The translations under genes were made by a program, and so were the position numbers. The notes beneath the pieces were generated by a model. That model had not been told where the DNA came from and did no database searches. It saw only the letters and a program-made list of their open reading frames with translations. From the NCBI RefSeq assembly GCF_000224145.3, contig NW_004190433.2, positions 23,633-87,632 of the forward strand: DNA of 64,000 nt. Reading direction: 5' to 3'. This document shows, piece after piece, positions 24,901 through 39,900 of this stretch (positions are counted from its first letter, which is position 1; each line of letters opens with the position of its first letter). This DNA is from Ciona intestinalis (lineage: Eukaryota; Chordata; Ascidiacea; Phlebobranchia; Cionidae).

Positions 24901-27900
24901 TTAATAACAATTTTCGCTTTCATCAATTACTCAAAGTACCCAAAATTTGCTCACAACTATTTTCAAAAAAATAATTTTAAGTATTATAATATGCATCGGC
25001 TACAGCGACAAAACATCTTTTTCGAGATTGACACGTTTTCATGCAGGGAAAAAGCGCAAGCATCATAACGAGTCAGCAGATTCCACTTCCCATCTCATCC
25101 ATACAAGTTCAGATGAAGATGAATTTGTTTCACCATCAAGGAAGAGATCTCATATCATGGAACATAAGAAAAAAGAAAGAAGGAAGGCAGTAGAAGAGAG
25201 AATCCTAAAAGAAGGTTAGTTTTTCTCATGTACAAATGTAATTTTGTTTATAATCTATAGCATTTTTGGTCGAGTATGTAATTTTTTGGGTAATATATAG
25301 AAAGCAATCAAGTTACCGTGTCACAATTATCTGTACCTAATTTAATCAGAGTCTTTACCCATATTTCTGAGTTCTGTTTAGCAGCTTTATGGCATAATTA
25401 TACTGTTATACAACAAAACTACAGGTTAAATTTATACTTATAATGTAACTATTCTATTCAAGAATATTTTTAATATAACTTTAGAATAAAAAGTAAAACA
25501 CTTAACCATGGAGTATTGAATAATTGAACTATATAAATATGTTTGTGTGGTACTTTTTTCTTCCTCTTGTATTTGTATAGTTAGTAGGTAGCACAAAGCA
25601 ACCTTGGTAAGTTTGAACGTAACAATCTTATTGGTGAAGATTTAAAAAAAAACTTCATATATAACTGTTTTATAATTTCACATATAAATGTTTTTTTTCC
25701 ACAGATGGAGATGGTTCCTTCCGAAGACTCTCTCAAATTATTGAGAAGATATTCGACTACATGGACACCCTTGATCCTCATCTCTTGGATCAAGCCACAT
25801 CAACAGATGAAGATAAAAAGGAAGTCCTCCAGTGTCTTCTTGTCTCAAGATCAAGATTACAAGAGCTGAGTGAAGAAACTGCAAAATTAAAAGCAATGGG
25901 ATTGTTATGCCAGGTGATCTTAGTTTCTATATGGGTGAAGTCTTATGAGAAACACCAGTGGTTTATTCCTGAGTTGGCCCAATGAATGTTTTTCTTTATA
26001 GTAATAAAGTTTTAGTTTTTCTGATGCTTTTTTTATTGGTTGATGGCAAATGAATGTGCTTATTTGGTTATATAGTGAATTGGGGAACGATGGGACACTT
26101 TTCATTTTGTTTTCCTGTCCCATTTGGTAGTAAAGAAAGAAAATTTAAAGAATTAATAAACCATATCCTAATAACTTTAATAGACCGTTGTTAATTGTTT
26201 AAAACACGATCAGGATATTTGTATATTATGTGCTACAGGTGTCCCATCTTCCCTCACCCTACTATAATATTACTGTTTCAGCTTTTTTTTCGGCGTTTAA
26301 TATTAGTTGATATGCCATTACCCAATATGTATGGCATGATATATGGAGTAAAACTAAAACACTTCCAGTTTTAAATAATAATCTGAACAAACTATGCTCT
26401 TATCTTATATCTAAACCTCATGTTTCCTAACAATAGGTTTAAGCCCATTGATTTAATGTTTTAAATATAAATATAGTAGGGTGGGGGAAGATGAAAAACC
26501 TTTTCATTCTATTTTTTGTTACATTTAGTAGTAAACGAAAAACATTTTAAGAATTGTAAAACTGTGTCCTTTTGACTTCCATAGGCCGTTGTGTTTAAAA
26601 CACGATCAGGATATTTTGGTATTACATGCTAAAGGTCCTGTCTTCTCTACTACTATACAACAGTTTTATTTTGTTGGTAACTGAATATTTATATTTTATT
26701 CAGCTGCCAAAGAAAACTCTGGTTCGACTTTTATCAATTCTTGAACCAAATATTCTGAACGGAGTTCATGCCACTCCGTGTAAAACTAAGGTAAGTTGTT
26801 TAATTTATGGCAAAGCTGATTTAACCTGTGGCTTGTGGTTAACATGTGCCCAACCAAGCACTGTGATATGCATACCAATGACGATGATATATTTTTTATT
26901 TTTACTAAATAGAAAGATCAATGCAAAAAAATATATTAAATGTAAATTATAAGGAATTATTGTTAAAACTGCTTTCTGTACTCAAATTTGTTGTTTATTT
27001 TTATGGAAATAGGTCCTACAATATTAGGTTTAGAAAATAGCAACCTAGTATGCATAACATACACTGAATGATCATTACAACGTTATATTACAGGGCAACA
27101 CTGCATTACATAGTTATATTACAGGGCAACACTGCATTACATAGTTACATTTAAAGAACAACACTGCATTACAATGTTATATTACAGGGCAACACTGCAT
27201 TACAATGTTGTATTACAGGGCAACACTGCAGAAGAGCAAAGATGGAACCGGGACAATGATTTAGATCGAGTTAGTTCGGCTACAGATGCAGCCCTTACAG
27301 TTATGAACATAATGACTGCACCGTTCATGCCTAAAGCTGTATACCTTGATGATGTAATGGAAAGATCAGCCCAACTTTTGTGCCGACAACTCGTAAACAC
27401 CATCTACCCTGAATATGATCCGGTTTATAAAATACCATCAAGTAATAAGAAAAAGGGGTTAAAAGGTAAGTCATCAGTCATGTATTGTTTTATGATTCTA
27501 TATGAATGTAGGTTTTAGGTTATTGTGGTAAAAAAATGCTTGCAGCATATAGTTTCTATGGTTTGGTTTTAAAGAATTTTAAAGACAAAACTGATGTCAA
27601 AATTTTGGGAACATTTTCTAGCATTTATAGAACTGTATAAAAGTTATTTATATTGTATTCAAGTTAAATGTAAGAAAAAATATGAAAACCATTCATAGCA
27701 TGGTAAATTGTGAATGAGCAGTTACATAGCCTATTTATTTGTTTTTGCCATAGATACATCGGGTGGTAGCACCAAGATGAAACGAGCTCATTACAAAGGA
27801 CCAAAGAATCACACCATACTTCAACTTTATAATAAGTTGAATGTCTTGGTCAACCAGTGGGTGGAGCTAGTGCGCCTACAACCTCTCACAGACACAACAA

Positions 27901-30900
27901 TATTACAAGTAGGGGGTTTATTTTATGGGTTATTGAAATGTGTTTACTTTTGATTGGAAGAATGTTTTCGACACTTATTATTAGGGCAAAAAAAGTTTCT
28001 GTAGTTTTCATTTAAAAAAAAAGTTTTTTTTCTTACCATTTTTTTGGTATATTTTTAGAAATATTTATAAAACATGTTGTTTTGTAACAAAAAATATGCA
28101 CCATACATTGTGGCTTATAGAAAGCTATGTCAGTCCTGCTTTAACATTAAGCTATTGTAGTTACTAGTGACTTAGGAGCCAAATATTTATAAGTCCAGGG
28201 GAGGCAGAGATAGTTAGACACACTATCTTGTGAAACAAATCTAACTTATTGGTTGTAATGTTTACTGATTAATGTAGTGTAGAAAATTCCCGGGGTTGGC
28301 CTGCCTACCCTGCCACCCCAGGTTTGGCGCCTATGACTAGTGATTATTATGACATTAATTCTTATAATATACACTTTTATAGGCTTTTCTTATCAACTTG
28401 AAATTTGTGTAATGTTAAACGCATTACTTTCATATAGATATCATCAGTTGGTGTATCTCCTTTCTTTGTTGAAAATGTGAGAGAATTACAATTAAGTTCC
28501 ATCAAGTTGACGACCGCTCTCTTCTCTAAATATGAGAAACATCGAACTTTAATATTAGAAGATATATTTCAATCATTGGCAAGATTACCAACAAGTAAAA
28601 GGAACTTAAGAAATTACAGGTTTGTTGAAAAATGTTGACTTAAAATTAAAAAATGCGTAAAATTGCATAACTTAGAATAAAAAATTTGGAATGTTTGATT
28701 TGAATATATGCATAGAGGTTGTTTTACCATGTGTGCATATCGTATCTTTATGTAGATATACCTAAATCTAGAAAAATAATAGTTTTGCTATTAAAGCACT
28801 CACATAACCAATAGATACCGGGTTCAGTACACAGTACTGCTGCTATTGTGGCTATATGTGTGTTTTTGGCAAAACAGTCATTGCTACAACCCAGTGGTCA
28901 GTGATAAGTCAAATTGTGTGTGTGTTGCCCCACCATGCAAGGATAAATTAGTGTTATCTGTTTATTCAACATAACGAAAAGTATAAATTAATTGTTTTCA
29001 TTTATTCCTTTACTCTCAGGTTGACATACATACAAAAAAATGTCATAGTTAATAACTCTATATATAAAACACTCACTGGCCATGTTAATGGCTGTTACCA
29101 CCCTAAAACACACAAGTATATATTAGTGATCCGTTACTTTATCCCCAGATTAACAGCTAAAAAAAGTTACAGATACCATAACTCATAAGCAGATACGAAC
29201 ATACAACGTGTATGAAACAAAACACCTATGTTATAACAACCGTCATTGCCCCACCACACAAATATAAATATATATATAGTAGGGTGGGGGGAGATGGGAC
29301 ACCTTTTACACATAATAACCAAATATCCTGATCGTGTTTTAAATAATTAACAACGATCTATGTGAGCCGTAAGAATAAAGTTTTATAAAATATTGTTGAA
29401 TGTTTGTTTACTACCAAAGTGGAGAAGAAAATAGATTGAAAAGTTTCCTTTATCCCCAGATTAACATACATAGAAGAGATGGTGGATTCATCTGATGATG
29501 AAGGTTATCCAGCACAACGCAAGCAGAATACTGATCTACAATATATACAGATGGTATCAGCATTGATTTTACAGATGATCCAAGCCATTGTATATCTCCC
29601 TAACCCTGATCAAAGCGATGTCAATCTTGAACAATCAGTAAAAGAAGAGATGACACAAAAACAGGTTTGTAATAATAAATGTGCAGTTTATACTGTGTTT
29701 TTAGCTCTATATGACTTTTTATACCTAAGATGATTATTCTAAAGGTACAAGCTTATATTCATATTTAAGAACAGTAAAAACTTAATAACCAAAATCATAT
29801 TTAAAAACATTAAAAAAGCTAAATATAAAATAATGTATTAAAAAACAATAAAAAACTAAATACACAAAATCATATTTAAAAGCATTGCCATTAAAAAATT
29901 AAAAAACCAAATCCTATTTACAAACTTATAAAAACTAAATATACAAAAAAAAACATAGGAATACCCACATTATACCGATACTGACACAGTTCTGCATATC
30001 CTTTTAAATATAACTGAATTTAAAAAGTGAAATTCTGGATTAAACAGTGAAATTTTAGACAATTGCCTTTTAAATAATGATTATTTCATGTTTGTACAGG
30101 TGGATGAATTGCAAGTCATCAACTCATACGATACAGCGGTACGCACTGGTCAAAACTTTCTCAGTGTTTTCCTTAAGAAGTAAGTGCTAGTGTATTATGT
30201 TGATGTAATTTGTATATAACTACATTTTTTTATGCAATTTGAATAAGCTTTAAGTAACTTTGGTCTGGGCCAGCATGTAAAAGACAGCTGAATGGATTTT
30301 TTTGGGGAAAAATACTGGCCCTGTCAAAAAATGTGCGACTTCCATAATTTTTTATGCAGTTACTGTTAAGATAAAAAGAAAACAGTGTTTATGTCATGAA
30401 CAATTGAATACTGTTATTGTACATTTTATTGGTAATTTATTAGTCTAGGTGGCGTCAGTCATTGTAATATAGCCAAGAAAATACATAAAATAAAAAAGAA
30501 TAATAATTAAACTGTATTTGGCTTTCATAGCAAATTAGATGAAACCTGGGTTCTGTTTTGTACAATTTTATGGCTAAAAAATTGAAAAAGGATAATTTAT
30601 TACTATGCATGTTTAAAACTGGAAAATGTTGAAATGTTGAAATCCAGACACACTGTGTTGAAAACTTAATCATGTTTCGAATAAAAATACATAAAATCTC
30701 TAAATAACTTAAAAAATAATATTTAGATGCGCGAGCAAATCCGACGAAACAGATTACCGACCGTTGTTTGAAAACTTTGTCCATGATTTGCTGGCAACTG
30801 TTAATAAACCAGAGTGGCCAGCTTCCGAAATGATTCTTAGTGTGTTGGGTAGATTACTGGTAAGTTTTATAATATGTTTTATTCTTTGATTGTAATGTAT

Positions 30901-33900
30901 GGGTTTCAGTCTCTGCGGGCTGCATTTTTTCATTTAAAATCTGTACTGCTTTGTTTTCGCCAAACCAGTACATAGGTAAGAATTTTATTTTTAAGTACTT
31001 ATTTTTTATTTTGACCTACTTTTTATCTACTCACTTTAACCAACTAATTTTTATTTTTACCAATATTTTTTTTATCTACTCATTTTTACCTGTTTTTTTA
31101 AAATTTTACCTACTTGTAATAGGTTAGCATTATTAAAAAATATTGAGAACCAATGTTGCTATCTAAATCAATGTATAAAGTGTTTTACCTTTGAATTTTT
31201 CTCCCAGGTTCACACCTTCAGCACTAAATCAACAGAGATGTCGTTACGAGTTGCTTCGTTAGATTACCTTGGTGTAGTAGCTGCCAAGTTACGAAGAGAT
31301 GCCGTCACAAGTAATACAGACATTGCTACAGTTGAAACATTACTTCAAAGGCTTGAAGAGTTACCAAATAGCGCAATGCAAGCAGATTATGAACCAGAAA
31401 GCGCACCTATGGTAAGCCATCATAAACTGATCCCTGCATTAATTATACTTGTAAAATTAGTTCTTGCATCTATTATACTTGTAAAATTAGTGCCTTTTTC
31501 CTTGTCAAATTAGTTCTTGCATTTATTATACTTGTAAAATTAGTGCCTTTTTCCTTGTCAAATTGGTTCTTGCATTTATTATACTTGTAAAATTAGTTTC
31601 TGCAGTCAGTATGCTTGTAAAATTAGTGCCTTTTTCCTTGTCAAATTAGTTCTTGCATTTATTATACTTGTAAAATTGGTGCTTTTATACTTGTAAAATT
31701 AGTTCTTGCAGTCAGTATACTTGTAAAATTAGTGCTTTTATACTTGTAAAATAATTCCTTGCAGTCGGTATACTTGTAAAATTAATCCTTGCATTTATTG
31801 TTTTTTCACAGAAGGAAGACAAAAAAGTTGAAAAAAACGGGAACAAATTGATTGAACGACTTGAATGTTTGTTGCTTGCTTATTTACGAAGACACGCGTC
31901 TGCTGATCCATCACTCATGGTTAGTATGTGAATTAAATTTGAGTATTTAGTTTTCTATGCATTTTTATCATGCGAACTTTAATGCATAAGTGTAGCCGTA
32001 TTCAAGTCCATTTTTTATCAGCATGGTATAATACTTAATTTCAGATTTAACCAAATTTACTCAACAGGTTGTATTTTAGCCAACTTTTCCCATATTATTT
32101 ACCTATACAAGACTAGAATTTATTTCAAAAGATTTTTTTTCCAGTTTCGGCACAATTTTTTCTATTTCACTTAACAGATTGTATTTACGCATTTTTTTCC
32201 CATATTGTTTACTATTTTAGACTAGAATTTTATAAAACTTTTTTTTTTTTTAGTTTTTGCACAATTTTTTAGATTCAACCAAATTCACTTAACAAATTGT
32301 ATTTAGACAATTATTTCTCATATTATTTAACTATATTGGACTAGAATTTTATAAAACTGTTGTTTTTTTCAGTTTTCACACAATTTTTACATCGGCCAAT
32401 GGTTGCGTGACACCACTGTTGAATTTCAACAACTTCAACAACAAGAACAATCAGACATTGACGCACAAAGTAAAGCTGTACAAGTTTGCCAGAAGAAGAA
32501 AACTTCTGTCCTCAACCTAATGTCATCATCAGCTATAGCAGTTGCTTTGTTATCCGTTGATAAACAAAATGTTTCTGAAAACACAAGAAAACTGTTGGCA
32601 CGGGATGTGCATAAAAGGTCCGTGTTAAGTTGTTTCATTACTTTATTCAAAAGCTGAGTATGCAATTTTTCAGCAAGTACCAATTAGTTCTGTATCATAT
32701 TTAATTTAGCTTAAAAAAATTGTGTATTAGTATTTGGAAATTTGTGTTATGTATTAGTTTCAATAGTTTGTGATTTAAAAGTATGTTTTATTTTTTTGCT
32801 GCTATTGCTACAAGGCAACTAGGAATTATATATATTGGTATTTTATAAAACAGATTACATTTTGTGGCAGACTTTTTCATCTGAAGATAAGTTCTTCTTT
32901 ATTTCACATTCTAGTACTTAAATTTAAAAGTAAAGGGCCAACTCTGCCCTGAATGTCTGGCCCCATAACATGACTGTAGAACCTCATCCATACAGAACAC
33001 AGTATTATTGAAACTTGTATGAAATTCCATGTTAAAATCAACAGAGATGATGAGATGGCTGCTGGCTTAACTGTAGAAGACGCCATGTTAATCTCACGAC
33101 ATTTGGCATCAACGAGGCAATTCTCGCGTGCGTTTGATTGTTATTTATCGTACATACTCCGTGTACGTGAAGAATCCGCAGTCGCACTCCGCACACGAGC
33201 GATTAAATGTCTCGCTGAAGTTGTTGCTGTCGACCCAGCTATCATGTCTCGGGTAAATGAATGTATTTATACATATATGAACGTTGAATGTTTAATTATT
33301 TATCCTTGCATACCAGGGAAATTGCAATCATTAAAACATGGATGTTTTATTTCAAGCACCTCATGCTTGCATGCGAGTGATTTTTTTAACTTTATACCTT
33401 ATTCTATGACAGTTTTAACAACATTAAGCAGAGTTTCAGTATTTTATTAATCATTTACTTTTTAAAGTGTTATTGCACCCCAGAAGATGATAATATAAAT
33501 TCTAAATTTTACTCTAAAAATTACATTATAAAAATGGAAAAAGTGTATAGGTCTATATAGTACTGTAGGGTAAGATGGGAGCACATAATATCTAAATATC
33601 CTGAGCGCGTTTTAAACAATTAACAAGGAGTTGTGAGGATACAGTTTTATAATTTTTTGAATGTTCTTTGTTTCTGCCAAATGGGACGATAAATAGAAGG
33701 GGAAGTGACCCATCTTTCCCCACCCTACTAAAACTATATATAAACATCTTGATTAATTTTTCGATCATTTTTTTCGTTGCAGAAAGACATCGCTAACGGA
33801 GTTCGTCTCAGTTTGGTAGATGCATCAACCAGTGTGAGGGAAGCAGCCATAGATTTGGTCGGTCGATTCATTTTGCTCAAACCAGATCTTGTTCCACATT

Positions 33901-36900
33901 ATTATGACATGTTATCTGCAAGAATTATGGTAAGTCTTTGTTTTTATTTATTTTAAATTTTTGGTTGACTTTTATGCTAACTTTCTTTCTAGCCTATTGA
34001 ATTATAGGTTTTGATTTGGTAAAGCTAACCAAAGGTATGAGGGTATGAGGTGTACGTTATTGTGTGGCAAACTATTAGAACAATAACAAAAAAAAATCTT
34101 CATTAAATTTTTTTTATGTTGGTGAGGTCCTGCGATGTCCTGGGATTTAGGCGGGGATTGGCCAATTACCCCATAAAAATTTGATTAATGAAAGCTCTAT
34201 TATAAGTTTATCACCATGGAAGTTTTTGTTAATCGTCGCTGAATTGAAAAGATTTTATGTTATAAACCAGTGGTTCCCACTTTATCAACTCGCATACCAT
34301 TTTTGGTTCATGCAGCGTTCTTGTACCAGGTATAATAATTATTAGAAAACTCCAGAATGTAACTTACTAAAACTAATTACATCAGTTATATTTAATGAGA
34401 CTTATGTGCTAGCTTTTTGGCAACGAGATGTTCAATTTCTGGTAAAATACTACAATTGGCATAACTTTTCTGTCTTGTCAACTTGTATGTTTTGATTGGT
34501 AGCCCATTTACCCTCTAAATACGAGGAATTTACTCCAGGGGTAAATTTACCCCAGTTTAAGAAGAACTGATTTAGACTTTGTTGTTATTAATACAGGACA
34601 CTGGTGTTAGTGTACGTAAGAGAGTGATTCGCATTCTACGCGACTTGTGTCACGAACATCCACAATTACCACAACTCACTGATGCGTGTGTCAAGATCAT
34701 AAGAAGAGTTAATGATGAGGAAGGAATAAAGGTTGGCTTTTAACAGATTAAAATTGGTTTCGTAGCAGTAATATATAGGAATAACAACAGCATGGTTTTT
34801 GCAATGGTAAATTATAATAATAATTTCCTGTTTACTTTTTTTTGTATTGTTGTGGAAATTATTTAATTTCAAAAATCAGAAAACTTATAAAAGTAAAAAC
34901 AGTTTGTCTCTGTTTAAATACTCTATAAAATATTTAAACTGTTTTTATCGTTTGTTTATTAAATTTTTTGTCAATAAAAAATTGACTCTGTAAACTAATT
35001 TTGTTCTATATTTCTTATGGTATTTGACCTGGAATTTAGGCCTGAATTGGCCCTTCACCTTTTCAGCACAATAAAAGTTAAAACAATTCTGTGCAAATAT
35101 TTGAAAATTTTAATATTTTTTTATTTTTTAGAAACTTGTTCACGAAGTATTTATGAAGATGTGGTTTACACCTGTCAATTCATCAGATGCGAGTTTACTT
35201 CGAAACAAAGCTCTTCTTATCACAGATATCGTGGCTGCTAATCGTGACCATGGCTATGAATGGATTGAACAACTCTTTAAAAATGTGAGTTTAATTACAT
35301 GTGTACAGGATTATAAATTTTTGATGTGAAAATTATTAGTTTAAGTTTAATGCAAAAATTATTAATTTAAATTTGGTGTAAAAAATTATCTAAGTTTAAT
35401 GTTAAAATAATTTACTCAATGTACTGTTTTTTTTTAACATATTGAACATATTAAATATAGTAGGGTGGGGGAAGATAAGACACCTTTTTAATCTATTTTC
35501 TCATACCATTAGGTAGTAAACGAAGAACATTCAAAAGTTATACAACCGTATTCTCAGGACTGCCATGTACCGTTGTTAATTGTTTAAAACACAATCCGGA
35601 TATTTAGATACTATGTACTAAAGGTGTCCTATCTTCCCCCATCCTACTATATATTAAAAAGCTGTATATATCATAGCATAGTCATATGACATAGGAGAGC
35701 TTGGATTTAGACTTAACTTGGTGCATCACCTAAGTAAATAATATTAATTCAACTTTTGATTCCAGTTAATTGACACCGCTGTTTCCAACCCTCAAGTTGA
35801 GCTAGCATGCAAACAAATAGTTGACTGTCTTGTGCAACACGTTATTCTATTTGAAAACTATGAGGACAAACAGCAAGGTAATACATTTATGAATAACTAT
35901 AATAAAAATTTGATGTCTAATTTTCTCAAATTAAAGTTTTTATTTTATTAAATACGTTATTAAGTCAGTTCTTGTACCCATGGCGTGCCACGCTGCGGGA
36001 CTCCACTCATATAGAATAGAATAGTAATTTTCTCAAATTAATGTCTTTATTTTAATAAATAATTTCTGGCAAATTGTTGTTGTCTTTTTTTGATAGAAAA
36101 CCTTTTCAAAATTATATTTTTTTTCTGGATGTAACACTTTATCGATTATATTAATACTGAAGAGATTTTAACAATTTATATTTTCAGGGACATCAGATGT
36201 TTCAAACAAACCAACAAATGTGTAAGTCATTGTAAACTGTATTTATATAAAAATAAACAAACAATAAAAATAAAATGCCTTTATCTGTATTATTTAAAGT
36301 ACCACTATTTTAAAAATTTGTCTAATTTAATTTAAAATATATATATATAATTCTTTTAAAATTTTTGTCTGATTTAATTTAAAATATAACTCTTTTCAAA
36401 TTTTTTCTAAGTTTTTTTCAAATATCAGTCTTTTAAAAACTGTTGTCCAAATTAATTTAAAATATTACTTTTTTCAAATTTTATCAAATTTAGTTCCCAT
36501 TATAAACACACGTAATTATAATACGTTTATGTTTTCACCAATCGTAGTGTGAATAAGAAGTCGAAAGAACGAACCGTGCGATTGGTGGCGACCGTGCAAA
36601 CCTTGGTACAGTTGGCACGTATACGACCACGCTTGCTTGTCACGCATGTTATGACTCTTCAACCTTATCTGGCTACTAAATGTGAAGTAAGAACTTATTT
36701 GCTTTTTGTATGTTTGAGTGAGGCATACGGCATTTTTATAACTTTTTTCTTCAGTATTTTTATATTTTGTAAAATTTATAAATTAGATGTCAAAATGTCA
36801 GTAAGAAAATTATATTTTTGAAATAAACATTTTACATTTTATGGCTTTTACACCTACTACCACAGTTACACCTAGTATTTCTTCAGTAAATTTTCATATT

Positions 36901-39900
36901 TTGAATTAAATTTCAATACCTTACATACCAAAATTTTGTGCTCTATCATACTCTTATACGCCCATAATATATGCATTTCTTTTTAAATTTTTCTACAAAT
37001 TTTTTTGCTTATAATACAAGCATTTTTTTAAACCTATTTCTTTTTAATCAGTCTTCAGACGACTTACAAACAGTCCATGGTGTATGTCGTGTATTGGAAC
37101 TTGCTATTCCACTCATGGAGCATCCATCGGAGGCGTTCCTTGCTGCTGTGGAGGAGGACTTGATGCGAATGATATTAACTCATCATATGATGGTGGTCTC
37201 CGCAGCTATTGCAAGTCTGGCTGCTATAACTTGTCACGTCACAAATAATTATAAACTAATATGGGATTGCTTTCAGAAAATGTGCAGTGAGTATTTGTTT
37301 TGTTATGTATATTTGTAGGGGGCATAGGTAGGGTGTTGGGGTAATAGGGCAACTTTGGCCTAAATCTCAGATTCCGTTGCTAACCTGAATCATATAGAAT
37401 AAAAACCAACAATTTAAGAATGACAATATATTTTTCATTATAGGGTATATAGGGTGTTAGGGTAATGGGCCAACTTTGACCTACATCTCTGGTTCTGTCG
37501 GAAACCTGAATCATATAGATTGTATATCCCATATTATAGAATAAAAACCAGCAATTTAAAAATGACAGTGTAAACTGCCTATTCAAAGTTGACATTTCAA
37601 ATACCGCATTCAAAGTTGACAAAATAACTAGGTTTGATGGTTAGGGGTTAGAAACTTTTGGTAATGATAATGAACCAACTCTGGCCTACGTTTTAGTTCC
37701 CCCAGCTTGCTGTAGCATGAGACCTTACCATTATACAATGGAATAGGATTTGGAAATATGTCAGTTTTAGGTTGAAATAAATGGTTTATAAATGTGTTTT
37801 ATATCAACAGATTACTTGTCCAATGCCCGTATAACTCATGAGAAAAACCCGTCAGCAATTTATCAAACCAAGCATTTTAAGCAGTTGTTAAGAGCTCTTT
37901 TTATCACCGGACATTTCTGTAAAAATTTCGACTTTGACAGTGAAAAGTTGAAAGGAAAGGCACAGGTAAAAATATTTTAATCATGACATTGGCTAAAAAT
38001 CATTTGAATTACAATAATGCATGATAATGGCCAACATCCTAACTAGGTCCTATGGCATGCCTCACCATGGGACCTTAGCCGTATAGAATAGGGGCATATA
38101 TTTACATATACGCCAGTATTTCATCAGCGGTGGACTTTAAGTTGAAAGGGAACAGTATTCCCCCAATAAAAAAGCTTAAATTTTTCTAATCCAGGAAAGC
38201 TTAATTTTTTCTAATTATTTAGGCATTTTTTTGTTTACTAAGTTTATTAAGAGTTTTTTCCACAGATATGCGTAAAGGACAAAGTATATTCTTGTGTTTA
38301 TTACTTCACAAAAATTGATTCAACTTCCTCAAGACAAGAGACGGAAGAATTATGCGTGTTTGCTTTACGTGCATTAGGTTTACTCATGATACAAGATCCT
38401 AACATGATGTTCTTACCATCTACACGAGATTTGTATAAAACATTACTTCACCCAGGACATACTTCCGATAAATTAAAGAAACAGGTTTGTTTTGAACTCC
38501 AACTTTAAATGCCGTTATTATGTGATATAGTAGGATGGGGAAGATGGGACACCTTTCCATTCTATTTTCTCGTTCAATTTGGTATTAAACAAAGATAACA
38601 TTCAAAGAATTATAAAACTGTATCCTCATGACTCCCATAGAGCATTGTTAATTGTTTAAAACAAGATCAGGATATTTGGATATATTATGTCCTAAAGGTG
38701 TCCCATCTCCCCTCCCCCCATACTATACAACAGAATAGTTATGGGCACTTTTGAGTTGGTATTCTAATGCAATTAGGTCACAAATATAAATAAATGGTGT
38801 TTCATTACTGCTGTTATGACAAATCAGAAAAGTAATAAATGCAATTTTTCTTTTGTTTTTATGATATTTTTTTTCTATAAAGGTGTTACTGAACCTACAA
38901 ACTTATTTACAAACTGAAGATGTGAAAATGCAAGCTGCTACTGAAGCTAGTATTAAGAAAGCTAAACAGGTATGCATAATGCTGTGTTACTGTTATACTG
39001 TTTATATATCAGATACTCATACTGTTTATCTTTTAGATAAATGCTTTCTTTATATTGTTTATATATCAGATAAAAAGAAATTTAGTTAAAAAGGCTTTAA
39101 AATATGATTAAAGGTACTTTTATATCAAATTGTTAACACAGTTGTTGTTTAAAAGAAGTATTGCGCAATCATATAAACGGTTTATTATTTTTTTTAATTT
39201 AAATTTTTTTAAGACAGATTGGATAATATCTTTTCTCCTTATAATATCTTCTTAATATTAATGCATATACTTTTCTTGCTTTTTTTTTAATTTTTTCAAA
39301 AACATGCCGTTTTAAGGTTTTATTCAATTTTTTTTAAATTATTTTTAGGATGGTGACGAGAGACCCAAAGAAGAACTTTCGTTATCGTTTGATGATTCGG
39401 TCGGTGAACAAAACATCAAAGAAATAAACGATGTTTCGAGTGGAATGGCTTCATCTGTAATGCAGTTGTTTCTTAAAGAGGTAGCGACTTAAAAATTGAT
39501 TTTTATTTAAAGAAAATAGATTGTTTTCTTAAAGAATACTGTATTCATTTTATTCTGTAGATAAAAAAAATAAACTTTTCGGTTAAAAAAATAGATTTTC
39601 CAATATGGTTGTTTTTTATGTAGCTGAATCTGTCATTTTTGAAACCCCTTTTGGATTTTTTCTCAGAGATATAAACTCATTTTACTTCATAACTGGTCAG
39701 TTATTTTTTTCAAAGCTGTTCGGAATTTTTCTTCAAAAGATAACGCACTTATTTCGTTTCATACCCAAATCAATTCTATTTCAAAACCTTTCTAACTTTT
39801 TTTTAAAGAGGTAACCAACTTAATTTGTTTCTTAACCCAGCAAATTCCTTTTTTTAGATTTTGGAATCATTTTTCCACAAGCATGAGCTTGTACGCCACG

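Noticed and set aside
31425-31800. Regularly spaced repeats resembling a CRISPR array
   Set aside because: The spacers are themselves repeated and the array is in an intron of an animal gene; it is a minisatellite.
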